21,951 bases of DNA from Betaproteobacteria bacterium (GTDB lineage: Bacteria > Pseudomonadota > Gammaproteobacteria > Burkholderiales > Thiobacillaceae), in contig VGVU01000007.1 of NCBI GenBank assembly GCA_016873905.1, positions 1-21,951 on the forward strand, in the 5' to 3' direction. Shown in pieces: positions 14,921 to 21,951 of this stretch; within the stretch, counting starts at the first letter, position 1; each line of letters starts with the position of its first letter. The notes under the pieces are model-generated. The model was not told the DNA's origin and did not search any database. It saw nothing but the letters and a program-made list of their open reading frames with translations. The translations under genes were made by a program, and so were the position numbers.

Positions 14921-14964
14921 AGGATGCCTCCCGCTCTCCCGTCTCCGGTGGGGGAAGGATGATC

Positions 14965-17250
14965 ATGACCGAAGTTGAAACCGAAAACACTTATCAGCAC
15001 CCACTGATGAAGGCCTATTGGGCCCAGATCGACACCCGCTTCAAACCGGTTGAGGATGTGTTCGAGGATGTCATGGCCGAGGCCTTGGTCATTCTCACGC
15101 GCGAGGGCCTGAATGCCTATCTGGAGGCCGCGCGCGTCATTGGCAAGTTAGGGCGTGGCGCTGAGCCGATGCTGGCGTTCATGGAAGCGTGGCCCTCTGC
15201 GGCAGATGTGCTGGGCGAAGATGCCTTGGTGGAGATCATGGCGGTGGTTATGCGTATGCAGAAGTCGCCCAACAGCCGTGCCATTGCGCCCTTCCTGCAA
15301 ACCCTGGCACCCGTTGCGCGGCGCCTGCATTCGCAGGAGCAGATGCGGGATTATCTCGACATCACCTTGAATTTCATGGAGCGCACCACCGGCTCCATCC
15401 ACGGTCACCACACCACCTTCCCCAGTCCCGGGCTGCCTGATTTCTTCGTGAAGGCTCCCTTTCTGCTGGCTCAGCTCAGCCTCGCGGGCCTCAAGAACTG
15501 GGTGGAATACGGTATCCGTAACTATCGCAACCATCCGGAACGGCAGCGCGACTATTTCACCCTGCAGTCGGCTGACAGCCGCGCCGTGTTGCAACGCGAA
15601 CGCCACGGCACGCTGTTTATGGATGTGGAACGCAAGCTGGATCTCTACCTGCACGCCCTGTGGAAGACCTCCGAGCAACTGGTGCCGTACTCGACGGCCT
15701 TCGATGAGTTGCGCAGGCCCGTGCCGTATTACGACAAACTGGGCATGCGCATTCCGGATGTGTACGACGATGCCGGCGAAGCGCATGACCGTGTCACCGG
15801 GATTGATCGTTACCGTGCCACCGTGGCCCATATGGTTGGTCATCAGCGTTGGACAACGCCGCTGATCGCGGACAACTGGAGCCCGTTCCAGCGCATGGCT
15901 GTAGAGTTTTTCGAGGACAGTCGCATCGACATCTTGCTCGTTCGCGAATATCCGGGCTTGAAGCGTATTCTTCTGGCGCTGCACCCCAAGCCGGTCGAGG
16001 CGGCGTGCGATCCGGAAACGACCTCCTGCCTGCGCCATCGCATGGCCATGCTGTCGCGCGCATTGCTCGATCCGGACCACGGCTATCGCGATGCCGACCT
16101 GCTGAACTTTGCGCAGCGCTTTCATGACTTGATGGCCGGGGGTGAGTCGAACACTCGCGACATCGCGACCCTGGCGCTGAGCTATGTTGCCAAGACCCGC
16201 CGCCAGAGCGACCAGTATGCCAAGGTCCATTTTGAGAACACGGTGGTGGATTACCGTGACGACAACCGTCAGATGTGGGTCTTCATCGAGGACAGCGACG
16301 ACGAGGAGATGTTCGAGAAGGAGAAAAAACGCACCCCGAGCGACGAACAGAAGGGCCTGCCCCCGCGCCATTATCCGGAATGGGATTACAAGAGCCTGAC
16401 TTACCGGCCGGACTGGGTCAGCCTGTATGAAGTGCTGCATCCCAAGGGCAACCCGATGGATATTGATCGGCTGCTCGAAAAACACAGCGCATTGGCCAAG
16501 CGCCTGAAGCGCATCCTCGATCTCCTCAAACCGCAGGACAAGGTGCGTGTCCGCTACCAGGAAGAGGGGTCAGAGCTGGATCTCGATGTGGCCATCCGTT
16601 CCCTGATCGACTTTAAGGCGGGCGCGCAACCGGATCCGCGCATCAACATGAGCCATCGCACCGACGGTCGCGATATTGCCGTCATGCTCTTGCTCGACCT
16701 GTCGGAATCCCTTAACGAAAAGGCGCTTGGCAGCGATCAGACCATCCTCGAACTCAGCCAGGAAGCGGTCACGCTGCTGGCCTGGGCCGTCGAACAACTG
16801 GGCGACACCTTCGCCATCGCCGGCTTTCATTCCAACACCCGCCACGATGTGCGCTACCTGCACATCAAAGGCTATGGCGAGCGCTGGGATGATGACCCCA
16901 AGGCCCGTCTCGCCGCCATCGAGGCTGCGTATTCCACCCGCATGGGTGCAGCCATGCGGCACGCCGGACATTACCTTGGTGCGCGTCAGGCCGACAAAAA
17001 ACTGATGCTGATCCTCACCGACGGCCAGCCCGCCGACATTGATGTGCAGGACGAACGCCTGCTGATCGAAGACGCCCGCCGCGCTGTCACCGAGCTCGAC
17101 CGTGACGGAATCTTCACCTACTGCATCAATCTGGATCCCAAGGCGGATGAATATGTCGCGGACATCTTCGGCAACCAGTACACCGTGGTGGACAATATCG
17201 AACGGCTCCCTGAGAAGCTCCCAGAGCTGTTCCTTGCGCTGACCAAGTAA
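14965..17250 (+). CDS. cbbO: CbbO RuBisCO activase adaptor, von Willebrand factor A domain (form II operon)
   Basis: This 761-residue protein starts at MTEVETENTYQHPLM. The in-frame ATG six bases earlier overlaps the AAGGA ribosome-binding site, so I prefer 14965. The C-terminal von Willebrand A domain has the metal-binding DLSES at about residue 578 (VMLLLDLSESLNEK), followed by STRMGAAMRHAGHYLG and LMLILTDGQPADID. Compared with the CbbO of the form I operon, it is about 28 residues longer before DDNR. Between DDNR (432) and EWDY (472) it has only about 40 residues, an acidic/basic stretch (SDDEEMFEKEKKRTPSDEQ). This domain arrangement also occurs in NorD, but the pairing with cbbQ and cbbM makes CbbO the better name. 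It ends 128 bases before a strong terminator. Confidence 0.94.
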   Translation: MTEVETENTYQHPLMKAYWAQIDTRFKPVEDVFEDVMAEALVILTREGLNAYLEAARVIGKLGRGAEPMLAFMEAWPSAADVLGEDALVEIMAVVMRMQKSPNSRAIAPFLQTLAPVARRLHSQEQMRDYLDITLNFMERTTGSIHGHHTTFPSPGLPDFFVKAPFLLAQLSLAGLKNWVEYGIRNYRNHPERQRDYFTLQSADSRAVLQRERHGTLFMDVERKLDLYLHALWKTSEQLVPYSTAFDELRRPVPYYDKLGMRIPDVYDDAGEAHDRVTGIDRYRATVAHMVGHQRWTTPLIADNWSPFQRMAVEFFEDSRIDILLVREYPGLKRILLALHPKPVEAACDPETTSCLRHRMAMLSRALLDPDHGYRDADLLNFAQRFHDLMAGGESNTRDIATLALSYVAKTRRQSDQYAKVHFENTVVDYRDDNRQMWVFIEDSDDEEMFEKEKKRTPSDEQKGLPPRHYPEWDYKSLTYRPDWVSLYEVLHPKGNPMDIDRLLEKHSALAKRLKRILDLLKPQDKVRVRYQEEGSELDLDVAIRSLIDFKAGAQPDPRINMSHRTDGRDIAVMLLLDLSESLNEKALGSDQTILELSQEAVTLLAWAVEQLGDTFAIAGFHSNTRHDVRYLHIKGYGERWDDDPKARLAAIEAAYSTRMGAAMRHAGHYLGARQADKKLMLILTDGQPADIDVQDERLLIEDARRAVTELDRDGIFTYCINLDPKADEYVADIFGNQYTVVDNIERLPEKLPELFLALTK

Positions 17251-17378
17251 GTGGCTGGGTGTTTTCGGTGTGCTCTGCGCGTGTCTGCGTCAGGCGTCGC
17301 TTATGGCGTTCTTATGGCGTCGCTGCTGGAACCCCAAAGGCGCTCAATGTGGTTTGAATGCTGTCCTGGCGTTGATGC

Positions 17379-17416
17379 CCAATAAAAAACCCGGCCTTGG
17401 CCGGGTTTTTTATTGG
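17379..17416. terminator. Bidirectional intrinsic terminator after cbbO2
   Basis: A perfect inverted repeat with 18-base arms (CCAATAAAAAACCCGGCC, loop TT, complement) carries A-runs on one side and T-runs on the other. It lies between convergent cbbO and the secreted-protein gene, so it can stop both. Its core is nearly identical to the terminator after rpmG. Confidence 0.92.
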
Positions 17417-17429
17417 CGGTGGCAGGGCC

Positions 17430-18320
17430 TCAGGAACACACCTGTTGCAGCGTCCAGGGCAGGGCATTCGTGGCGTTGATGGCGCTAAACCCCAGATCAA
17501 AAAAGGAGTGAATGATCTTGGTGGTAGGGGTGGCGACGCCGGCCATCTCGGTTGGGCAGTTGAAGGTGACGACAACCATGGGTTTCTCGCCGGTCGGATA
17601 GACCTTGGTAATGGTCGGCAGGATGGAACGCGATTTGTTGGCGTCTTTCGCGTTATAGCTATCCTGGCCGAATGCGAAAGGCGCGGCGGGGGTGGCTGGA
17701 GCCTGTGCGATGCTCGGGGCCGGCGTAGCGACCTGAGCTTGCCAGGGGAAGGTCGCCGGGGGCGTCGCAACGGTGACCGTGACCGGTTGGACAATATAGG
17801 GATTGGGGCGCGGAGACCAGGGCGTCGGTGTGCTGGCGACAAAGGCGGGTGCCGAAGGGGTAATGCTGACTGGCGCAAACACAAAGGGTGGTACGGATGA
17901 GACGGTGTTCTTTGCCGTCGCTGTGGTCGGGGTGGCCTGGGGGGCCGGAATGACGGCGACGGGGGCGGCGACGGGGGCAACAACCGGCATGGCAGTGACG
18001 GTGGTAGCGGCAGCAGCCGGCTTGGCGGCAGCGGGGGCGGCCGCAGCGGCAGCCGGTGTTGCTACGCCGGTTGCCTTGATGTCATCCTTTGCAGCGGCCT
18101 TTCCTTTGGCGGCGGTCTCCTTGGCGGTGGCCTTCTTGGTGGTGATGTACTTCTTGCCGTTCCACTCAAAGGTCTCGTTGCCCGCCTTGCGTGCAGCAGC
18201 AAAAGCCTCTTTGAATGTCGAAGAGGTCTTTGCATCAGCGGCCAGGGCGGGCTGAACCAAGGCCCATCCGAGGCAGGGGGTGATGACGATCAACAGGTTG
18301 CGTACTTGATGCTTAAACAT
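17430..18320 (-). CDS. Secreted Ala/Pro/Thr-rich protein of unknown function
   Basis: The protein has 296 residues. Residues 1-27 form a clear Sec signal peptide (basic MFKHQVRN, hydrophobic core, cleavage after QPALA). A short conserved-looking motif follows at about 35-61, beginning TFKEAFAAARKAG and continuing FEWNGKKYITT; similar F-x2-AF...G...F-W-GK-Y-T segments occur in assorted exported and phage proteins. Residues 62-220 are low-complexity, rich in Ala, Pro, Thr and Val, probably a flexible linker. The C-terminal 70 residues look folded and contain the only two mature-chain cysteines (TFNCPTE and the penultimate residue), which could form a disulfide in the periplasm. Function unknown. 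GGGGAA lies upstream of the start. The gene converges on cbbO across a shared terminator. Confidence 0.8.
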   Translation of the reverse strand: MFKHQVRNLLIVITPCLGWALVQPALAADAKTSSTFKEAFAAARKAGNETFEWNGKKYITTKKATAKETAAKGKAAAKDDIKATGVATPAAAAAAPAAAKPAAAATTVTAMPVVAPVAAPVAVIPAPQATPTTATAKNTVSSVPPFVFAPVSITPSAPAFVASTPTPWSPRPNPYIVQPVTVTVATPPATFPWQAQVATPAPSIAQAPATPAAPFAFGQDSYNAKDANKSRSILPTITKVYPTGEKPMVVVTFNCPTEMAGVATPTTKIIHSFFDLGFSAINATNALPWTLQQVCS

Positions 18321-18680
18321 AGCGTTCGGGTTCCCCGTGGTTTATTGCCTCTGGTCTTGAGCGGCAATCATCAATTTTATAGACCCGTAACATACGCAGT
18401 TATCACGGCAATGTAAATAAAAACCACCCCATATCAGTATATTCAATACGCCTTGTTGGAAATGTCCAACATGCTGATATATATGAAGAAATATATTTAA
18501 GACGGTTGCTATTATTAGAGCCTGCTTCTGGTATGGTGCATTTGAACCATGCCAAAACCGGCTTTCCTTCAAAGGGTTATGACAGGGGGTGCATCCCGGA
18601 TCCATCCGCAACACTTTCCATCACGGGGACTTTACGGTACAACGCGCGGGTCGAGTAAAAACTGCTTGGAGGATGAGAGG
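18321..18680. promoter_or_regulatory. AT-rich divergent intergenic region with nested palindrome
   Basis: This 360-base gap separates the minus-strand secreted-protein gene from the PsiE-family gene. It is far more AT-rich than its surroundings, especially 18380-18520. A nested palindrome is visible: ATATCAG (18431-18437) pairs with CTGATAT (18474-18480), and inside it GTTGGA (18455-18460) pairs with TCCAAC (18465-18470). Promoters for both flanking genes must lie here, but I cannot assign -35/-10 boxes with confidence. I see no gene in it; an open stretch from 18549 in frame with the membrane protein lacks coding character. Confidence 0.5.
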
Positions 18681-19079
18681 ATGAAACAGAATCGCGTTTC
18701 AGAGTTTGCGTTGTCGGTCTTGAGCGTTGTCGAACATGTCGGTCTGGCGGTGGTCACGCTCGCCACGATCAGCGCGATGGTGGGCGAAGTCGATCTCATG
18801 TGGACGGCAGGTAAGGCCACGCTGGCGGATCTGCTGCTGATGTTCTTGTATCTTGAAATCCTGGCGATGGTCGGGCTGTATTACAAGTCCGGCAAGTTGC
18901 CGGTGCGCTTTCCCATCTACATCGCCATCGTTGCGCTGGCCCGTTTTCTGGTGCTGGACCTCAAAAACCTTGATGTTTGGCAGATTATCGGTGTGACTGG
19001 CGGTGTCTTGCTCCTCACCCTGGCGGTGTTGACCATTCGCTACGGTCATGTGAAATACCGTTACGGCGACGACGAGTGA
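18681..19079 (+). CDS. psiE: PsiE-family membrane protein
   Basis: This 132-residue integral membrane protein is close in size to E. coli PsiE (136). The ATG at 18681 is preceded by GGAGG eight bases upstream and starts MKQNRVSEFALSVLSVVEHV; an upstream in-frame ATG at 18549 would add 44 residues of non-membrane, unlikely sequence. Four hydrophobic segments are visible at about 8-33, 50-70, 78-95 and 100-120. The diagnostic part is LLMFLYLEILAMVGLYYKSG followed by PVRFPIYIAIVALARFLVLD. E. coli PsiE is induced by phosphate starvation; its molecular function is unknown, and I see no Pho box here. It is probably monocistronic. Confidence 0.85.
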   Translation: MKQNRVSEFALSVLSVVEHVGLAVVTLATISAMVGEVDLMWTAGKATLADLLLMFLYLEILAMVGLYYKSGKLPVRFPIYIAIVALARFLVLDLKNLDVWQIIGVTGGVLLLTLAVLTIRYGHVKYRYGDDE

Positions 19080-19106
19080 TGCGCCGGTAGCCCTCGCGCC
19101 GCCCTT

Positions 19107-19132
19107 GCGCCGCCAGCGTTCGCTTGGCGGCG
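19107..19132. other. GC-rich hairpin after the PsiE-family gene
   Basis: CGCCGCCA (19108-19115) pairs with TGGCGGCG (19125-19132), extended inward by GCG/CGC with one bulged base. It lies 28 bases after the stop codon. No T-run follows, so a terminator role is uncertain. Confidence 0.4.
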
Positions 19133-19221
19133 ACGGCAGTCGCTCGACCACCACCCTCAATGCACCCATCCGCCGCGATAACCGGTGCTCCGGTTTGCGG
19201 TCAGTCTTTGTGGTCAGCAGC

Positions 19222-19256
19222 AATGTAATGTTTGTAACGATTAATGTAATATTCGT
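19222..19256. promoter_or_regulatory. Direct-repeat operator in the chrB promoter region
   Basis: AATGTAATGTTTGT (19222-19235) and AATGTAATATTCGT (19243-19256) agree at 12 of 14 positions and are exactly 21 bases apart, two turns of the helix. The second copy ends six bases before the chrB start codon. ChrB proteins are known to act as chromate-responsive regulators of chr operons, so self-binding here is plausible; binding itself is inference. Confidence 0.6.
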
Positions 19257-19262
19257 TCCATC

Positions 19263-20168
19263 ATGAATTGGAGACTCTTGCTGATCACCCTGCCTGCCGC
19301 TCAGGCCAGCCTGCGCATCCGGGTTTGGCGTCATTTCAGGGCGGCCGGTGCGGTGTTGTTGCGTGACGGAGTCTGGTTGTTGCCCGAGTTCGCTACCAAT
19401 ACCGGCTGGGTGGATCTGCTGGAAGAGGTGCGCGAGGCGGGCGGTGAGGCTGAGTCCTTGCTCTGCACGGCTGTGGATGCCGACCAAGAGGCGCGTTTCA
19501 TTGCCGCGTTTGACCGCCGGGCTGAATACGAAAAATGGCTGGATACCCTGAAAAGCACGGCATTGGGTGTGCGCGCGGCGGCGCGCTTGCGGCGCGAGTT
19601 GGCGGCTATTGAGAAGATTGATTTTTTCCCCTCGGAGGGGCAATCCGTGGCGCGTGAGGCCTTGCAGCGCTTTGAACAGGCCTCCAGCCCTAATGAGCCC
19701 AAGGCAAATCTTGCCCAAATACCTAGGCTGGATCGGGCCGAGTATCAGGGACGCACCTGGGCCACCCGCGCACGGCCCTGGGTGGATCGTCTTGCCTCGG
19801 CGTGGCTGATTCACCGCCATATTGATCCGGCGGCCCGTTTTGTCTGGCTGGCGCAGCCCGGCGATTGCCCGGCCGAGGCTCTCGGCTTTGACTACGATGC
19901 GGCGACCTTCAGTCATGTCGGCGAGCGGGTCAGTTTTGAAACCCTGCTGGCCAGTTTTGGCTTGGAGGCCGACCCGGCACTCGCTCACATGGCGCGCATC
20001 ATTCACTTTCTGGATGTGGGTGGCCAGCCGACACCCGAGGCCGCCGGACTGGAGGCCATTCTGGCTGGAATGCGCGCCAGCCTGAAGGATGACAACGACC
20101 TTCTAGCGGCTGCCAGCCAGACCTTTGATTACCTGTACCTGCAATATGGAGAGACTCGACATGAGTGA
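19263..20168 (+). CDS. chrB: ChrB chromate-resistance regulatory protein
   Basis: The protein has 301 residues. The start MNWRLLLITLPAAQASLRIR, followed by VWRHFRAAGAVLLRDGVWLLP, is the ChrB N-terminal domain. The C-terminal ChrB domain begins near residue 160 with GRTWATRARPWVDRLASAWL and continues IHRHIDPAARFVW, then an FDYDAATFSHVGE segment. In Ochrobactrum, ChrB senses chromate and controls the chrBA promoter; other work suggests a role in chromate tolerance besides regulation. It overlaps chrA by eight bases, so the two are translationally coupled. A pair of direct repeats lies immediately upstream. The ribosome-binding site is weak, but the N-terminus agrees with the family. Confidence 0.92.
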   Translation: MNWRLLLITLPAAQASLRIRVWRHFRAAGAVLLRDGVWLLPEFATNTGWVDLLEEVREAGGEAESLLCTAVDADQEARFIAAFDRRAEYEKWLDTLKSTALGVRAAARLRRELAAIEKIDFFPSEGQSVAREALQRFEQASSPNEPKANLAQIPRLDRAEYQGRTWATRARPWVDRLASAWLIHRHIDPAARFVWLAQPGDCPAEALGFDYDAATFSHVGERVSFETLLASFGLEADPALAHMARIIHFLDVGGQPTPEAAGLEAILAGMRASLKDDNDLLAAASQTFDYLYLQYGETRHE

Positions 20169-21504
20169 CGCCCCGCAAACTCGACCGCCCCATCCCTCAC
20201 TGGCCGAGGCCTTTCCCTATTGGTTGAAGCTGGGTTTCATCAGCTTCGGTGGCCCCGCCGGGCAGATCGCCATGATGCACACCGAGTTGGTGGAAAAACG
20301 CCGCTGGATCAGCGAGCACCGCTTCCTGCACGCCCTCAACTACTGCATGTTGCTGCCGGGGCCGGAGGCGATTCAGCTCGCCATCTACATCGCCTGGCTG
20401 ATGCATGGTGTGCTGGGCGCGGTGGTGGCCGGCGTGCTGTTCTTCCTGCCGGCCTTCGCGTTGCTTTCGGCGCTGGCCGCGGTTTACCTCAACTTTGGCG
20501 ATGTGCCGCTGGTGGCGGGCATCTTCTACGGCATCAAACCGGCGGTGGTGGCGGTGGTGCTGTTTGCCGCCTGGCGCATCGGTTCCAAGGCCCTGAAGAA
20601 CGAACTGCTTTACGGCATCGCCGCGCTGGCCTTCATCGGCATCTTCTTCTTCAAGATCGGCTTCCCCTGGATCGTGCTGGCCGCCGCCATCCTCGGCGCC
20701 ATCGGCGGCAAGTTCGCCCCGGCCAAGTTCAAGGGCGGCGGCGGTCACGGCGCTTCCAACAAGGAATACGGCCCGGCCTTGATCGACGACGACACCCCGC
20801 CGCCCGCCCATGCCGCCTTCTCCTGGGGCAAGCTCAGCGCCAAGGTCGTGGTCTTCGTCGCCATCTGGGGCGCGGCCATGCTCGCCATCACTGGAAACGA
20901 CACCCTGACCACGATGGGTGACTTTTTCACCCGGGCCGCCTTCCTCACCATCGGCGGCGCCTACGCGGTGTTGCCCTATGTCTATCAGGGCGCGGTGGAA
21001 CAACACGGCTGGTTGACCGGCTTGCAGATGATGGACGGCCTGGCGCTGGGCGAAACCACCCCCGGCCCGCTCATCATGGTGGTGACCTGGGTGGGCTACC
21101 TGGGCGGTGTCGCCAAGCAGGTGTTCGCTGACCCCATCGCCGCCGGCCTGGCGGGCGCTGCGGTGGCCACCTTCTTCACCTTCCTGCCGTCCTTCCTGTT
21201 CATTCTCGCCGGCGGCCCGCTGGTGGAATCCACCCGCGGCGACCTCAAATTCACTGCCCCCTTGGCCGGCATCACCGCCGCCGTGGTGGGCGTGATCATC
21301 AATCTGGCGGTCTTCTTCGCCTGGCACACCTTCTGGCCGCGAGGCACGGAGGCTGCGCCCTTTACAGGCGGCTTCGAATGGTTGCCGGTGGTCGTCGCCA
21401 TCGCCGCCTTCATCGCCCTGTGGAAGTACAAGCAGGACATCATGAGAGTCATCGGCGCCTGCGCCGCCATCGGACTTGCCTACACCTTTGTCATTGGAGC
21501 CTGA
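20161..21504 (+). CDS. chrA: ChrA chromate efflux transporter (two-domain, long-chain type)
   Basis: The protein has 447 residues. GGAGAG lies seven bases before the ATG at 20161 (MSDAPQTRPPHPSLAEAFPY), inside the chrB stop region. It contains two homologous CHR halves. The first has LGFISFGGPAGQIAMMH and NYCMLLPGPEAIQLAIYIAW; the second has AAFLTIGGAYAVLPYVYQGA and DGLALGETTPGPLIMVVTW. About ten hydrophobic segments are separated by a hydrophilic middle loop around residues 185-220. ChrA exports chromate from the cytoplasm driven by the proton gradient. It follows chrB directly, and a rhodanese gene begins four bases after its stop, so the three form one operon. Confidence 0.95.
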   Translation: MSDAPQTRPPHPSLAEAFPYWLKLGFISFGGPAGQIAMMHTELVEKRRWISEHRFLHALNYCMLLPGPEAIQLAIYIAWLMHGVLGAVVAGVLFFLPAFALLSALAAVYLNFGDVPLVAGIFYGIKPAVVAVVLFAAWRIGSKALKNELLYGIAALAFIGIFFFKIGFPWIVLAAAILGAIGGKFAPAKFKGGGGHGASNKEYGPALIDDDTPPPAHAAFSWGKLSAKVVVFVAIWGAAMLAITGNDTLTTMGDFFTRAAFLTIGGAYAVLPYVYQGAVEQHGWLTGLQMMDGLALGETTPGPLIMVVTWVGYLGGVAKQVFADPIAAGLAGAAVATFFTFLPSFLFILAGGPLVESTRGDLKFTAPLAGITAAVVGVIINLAVFFAWHTFWPRGTEAAPFTGGFEWLPVVVAIAAFIALWKYKQDIMRVIGACAAIGLAYTFVIGA

Positions 21505-21508
21505 AAAC

Positions 21509-21817
21509 ATGGATCGCACCATCAACCCCGCCAACCTCGACCTTGCTGGCAAGTTCATCCTTGATGTGCGTCGCGCCGACGACCACAACGCTTCCCACGA
21601 ACAACTGACCGGAGCGAACTGGAAAGACCCGACGCAGATCAGCGCTTGGGCCGACAGCCTGCCGAAAGATCAGGAAATTGTCCTGTATTGCGTACGCGGC
21701 GGTGCGGTGTCCAACAGCGTGGTGGATGCGCTTCAGAGCAAGGGCCTCAAGGCCCGCTTCATCGAGGGCGGCATCGAAGGCTGGAAGGCCGCCGGTGGTG
21801 AGGTGGTCGGCAAATGA
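21509..21817 (+). CDS. Rhodanese-like sulfurtransferase in the chr operon
   Basis: This is a single-domain rhodanese of 102 residues starting MDRTINPANLDLAGKFILDV. The DVR motif lies at 19-21 and the active-site loop is YCVRGGAVS, with the catalytic Cys at 61, followed by IEGGIEGWKAAGG, the usual C-terminal signature. It transfers sulfane sulfur in the cytoplasm and has no signal peptide. It begins four bases after chrA, with GGAG inside the chrA end as ribosome-binding site. Its place in a chromate-efflux operon suggests a role in thiol/sulfur homeostasis under oxyanion stress, but this is inference. Confidence 0.9.
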   Translation: MDRTINPANLDLAGKFILDVRRADDHNASHEQLTGANWKDPTQISAWADSLPKDQEIVLYCVRGGAVSNSVVDALQSKGLKARFIEGGIEGWKAAGGEVVGK

Positions 21818-21851
21818 AAGGAAAGGTGCGTTTGCCGGATATCCGGTAATC

Positions 21852-21951
21852 ATGCCGCTTCCCGCCCGGGTTGCGCCCGAGGCGCGCCTGCTGTTGACCG
21901 GCCGCGCGTTGCGGGCCTTCACCGACGGCTATGTCGCGATCTTGCTGCCCG
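21852..21951 (+). CDS. MFS-type transporter, N-terminal fragment (cut by window edge)
   Basis: Thirty-three codons are visible from an ATG at 21852, beginning MPLPARVAPEARLLLTGRAL and continuing RAFTDGYVAILLP before the window ends. The RALRAFxDGYVxxLLP pattern is typical of the first helix of major facilitator superfamily transporters often found near chr genes. It starts 34 bases after the rhodanese stop on the same strand, with a weak ribosome-binding site. Only a short fragment is visible, so the family call is tentative. Confidence 0.6.
   Translation, partial: MPLPARVAPEARLLLTGRALRAFTDGYVAILLP

Noticed and set aside
15148..16485. Minus-strand open frame of 445 codons opposite cbbO2
   Set aside because: No protein motif; explained by codon bias of cbbO on the other strand.
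17251..17378. Spacer after cbbO2 examined for a small gene or RNA
   Set aside because: Only a short CTTATGGCGT repeat near 17300; no tRNA-like fold, no frame with a ribosome-binding site.
18549..18680. N-terminal extension of the PsiE-family protein
   Set aside because: It adds 44 residues unlike the family; a good ribosome-binding site precedes the later ATG.
20197..21588. Minus-strand open frame of 463 codons opposite chrA
   Set aside because: Gly/His/Asp-rich low-complexity translation, the mirror of a membrane protein gene.

Overview
The window comes from a GC-rich chemolithoautotrophic proteobacterium. The ribosomal proteins L28 and L33 look betaproteobacterial. A form IA and a form II RuBisCO, each with CbbQ/CbbO activase genes, point to a Thiobacillus- or Nitrosomonas-like sulfur or ammonia oxidiser. 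No carboxysome genes follow cbbLS, so the form I enzyme is of the non-carboxysomal IAq type. The genus is inference.

Layout. 1-1640: housekeeping genes, with coaBC (5' end only, minus) divergent from radC, then rpmB-rpmG and a strong terminator. 1696-5123: a minus-strand run cbbR1 > RsmB/NOP-family methyltransferase > MscS-family channel. 5124-5295: divergent cbbR1/cbbL control region. 5296-10890: form I operon cbbL-cbbS-cbbQ-cbbO plus a small gene in the cbbN position, with several palindromic elements between the genes. 10924-12331: a small uncharacterised gene downstream of a second regulator, cbbR2, both on the minus strand. 12332-12571: cbbR2/cbbM control region with a readable LysR-type operator array and a promoter. 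12572-17250: form II cbbM, a terminator, then a second cbbQ-cbbO pair. 17430-18320: secreted Ala/Pro-rich protein (minus). 18681-19079: PsiE-family membrane protein. 19263-21951: chromate-resistance-type operon chrB-chrA-rhodanese and the start of an MFS-like transporter.

How the genes work together. Two RuBisCOs suited to different CO2/O2 conditions lie side by side. Each has its own divergent CbbR and its own AAA+ CbbQ / von Willebrand CbbO activase, which removes inhibitory sugar phosphates from the active site. In both operons a terminator or attenuator-like structure lies between the RuBisCO structural genes and the activase genes. This would give abundant RuBisCO and less activase from the same promoter (inference).

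The most interesting points are the contiguous dual-RuBisCO/dual-activase arrangement, the operator array in front of cbbM, the two small uncharacterised genes between the operons, the roughly 50-residue insertion that separates CbbO1 from CbbO2, and the paired repeats in front of chrB. I see no CRISPR array, rRNA, tRNA, prophage or complete insertion sequence.
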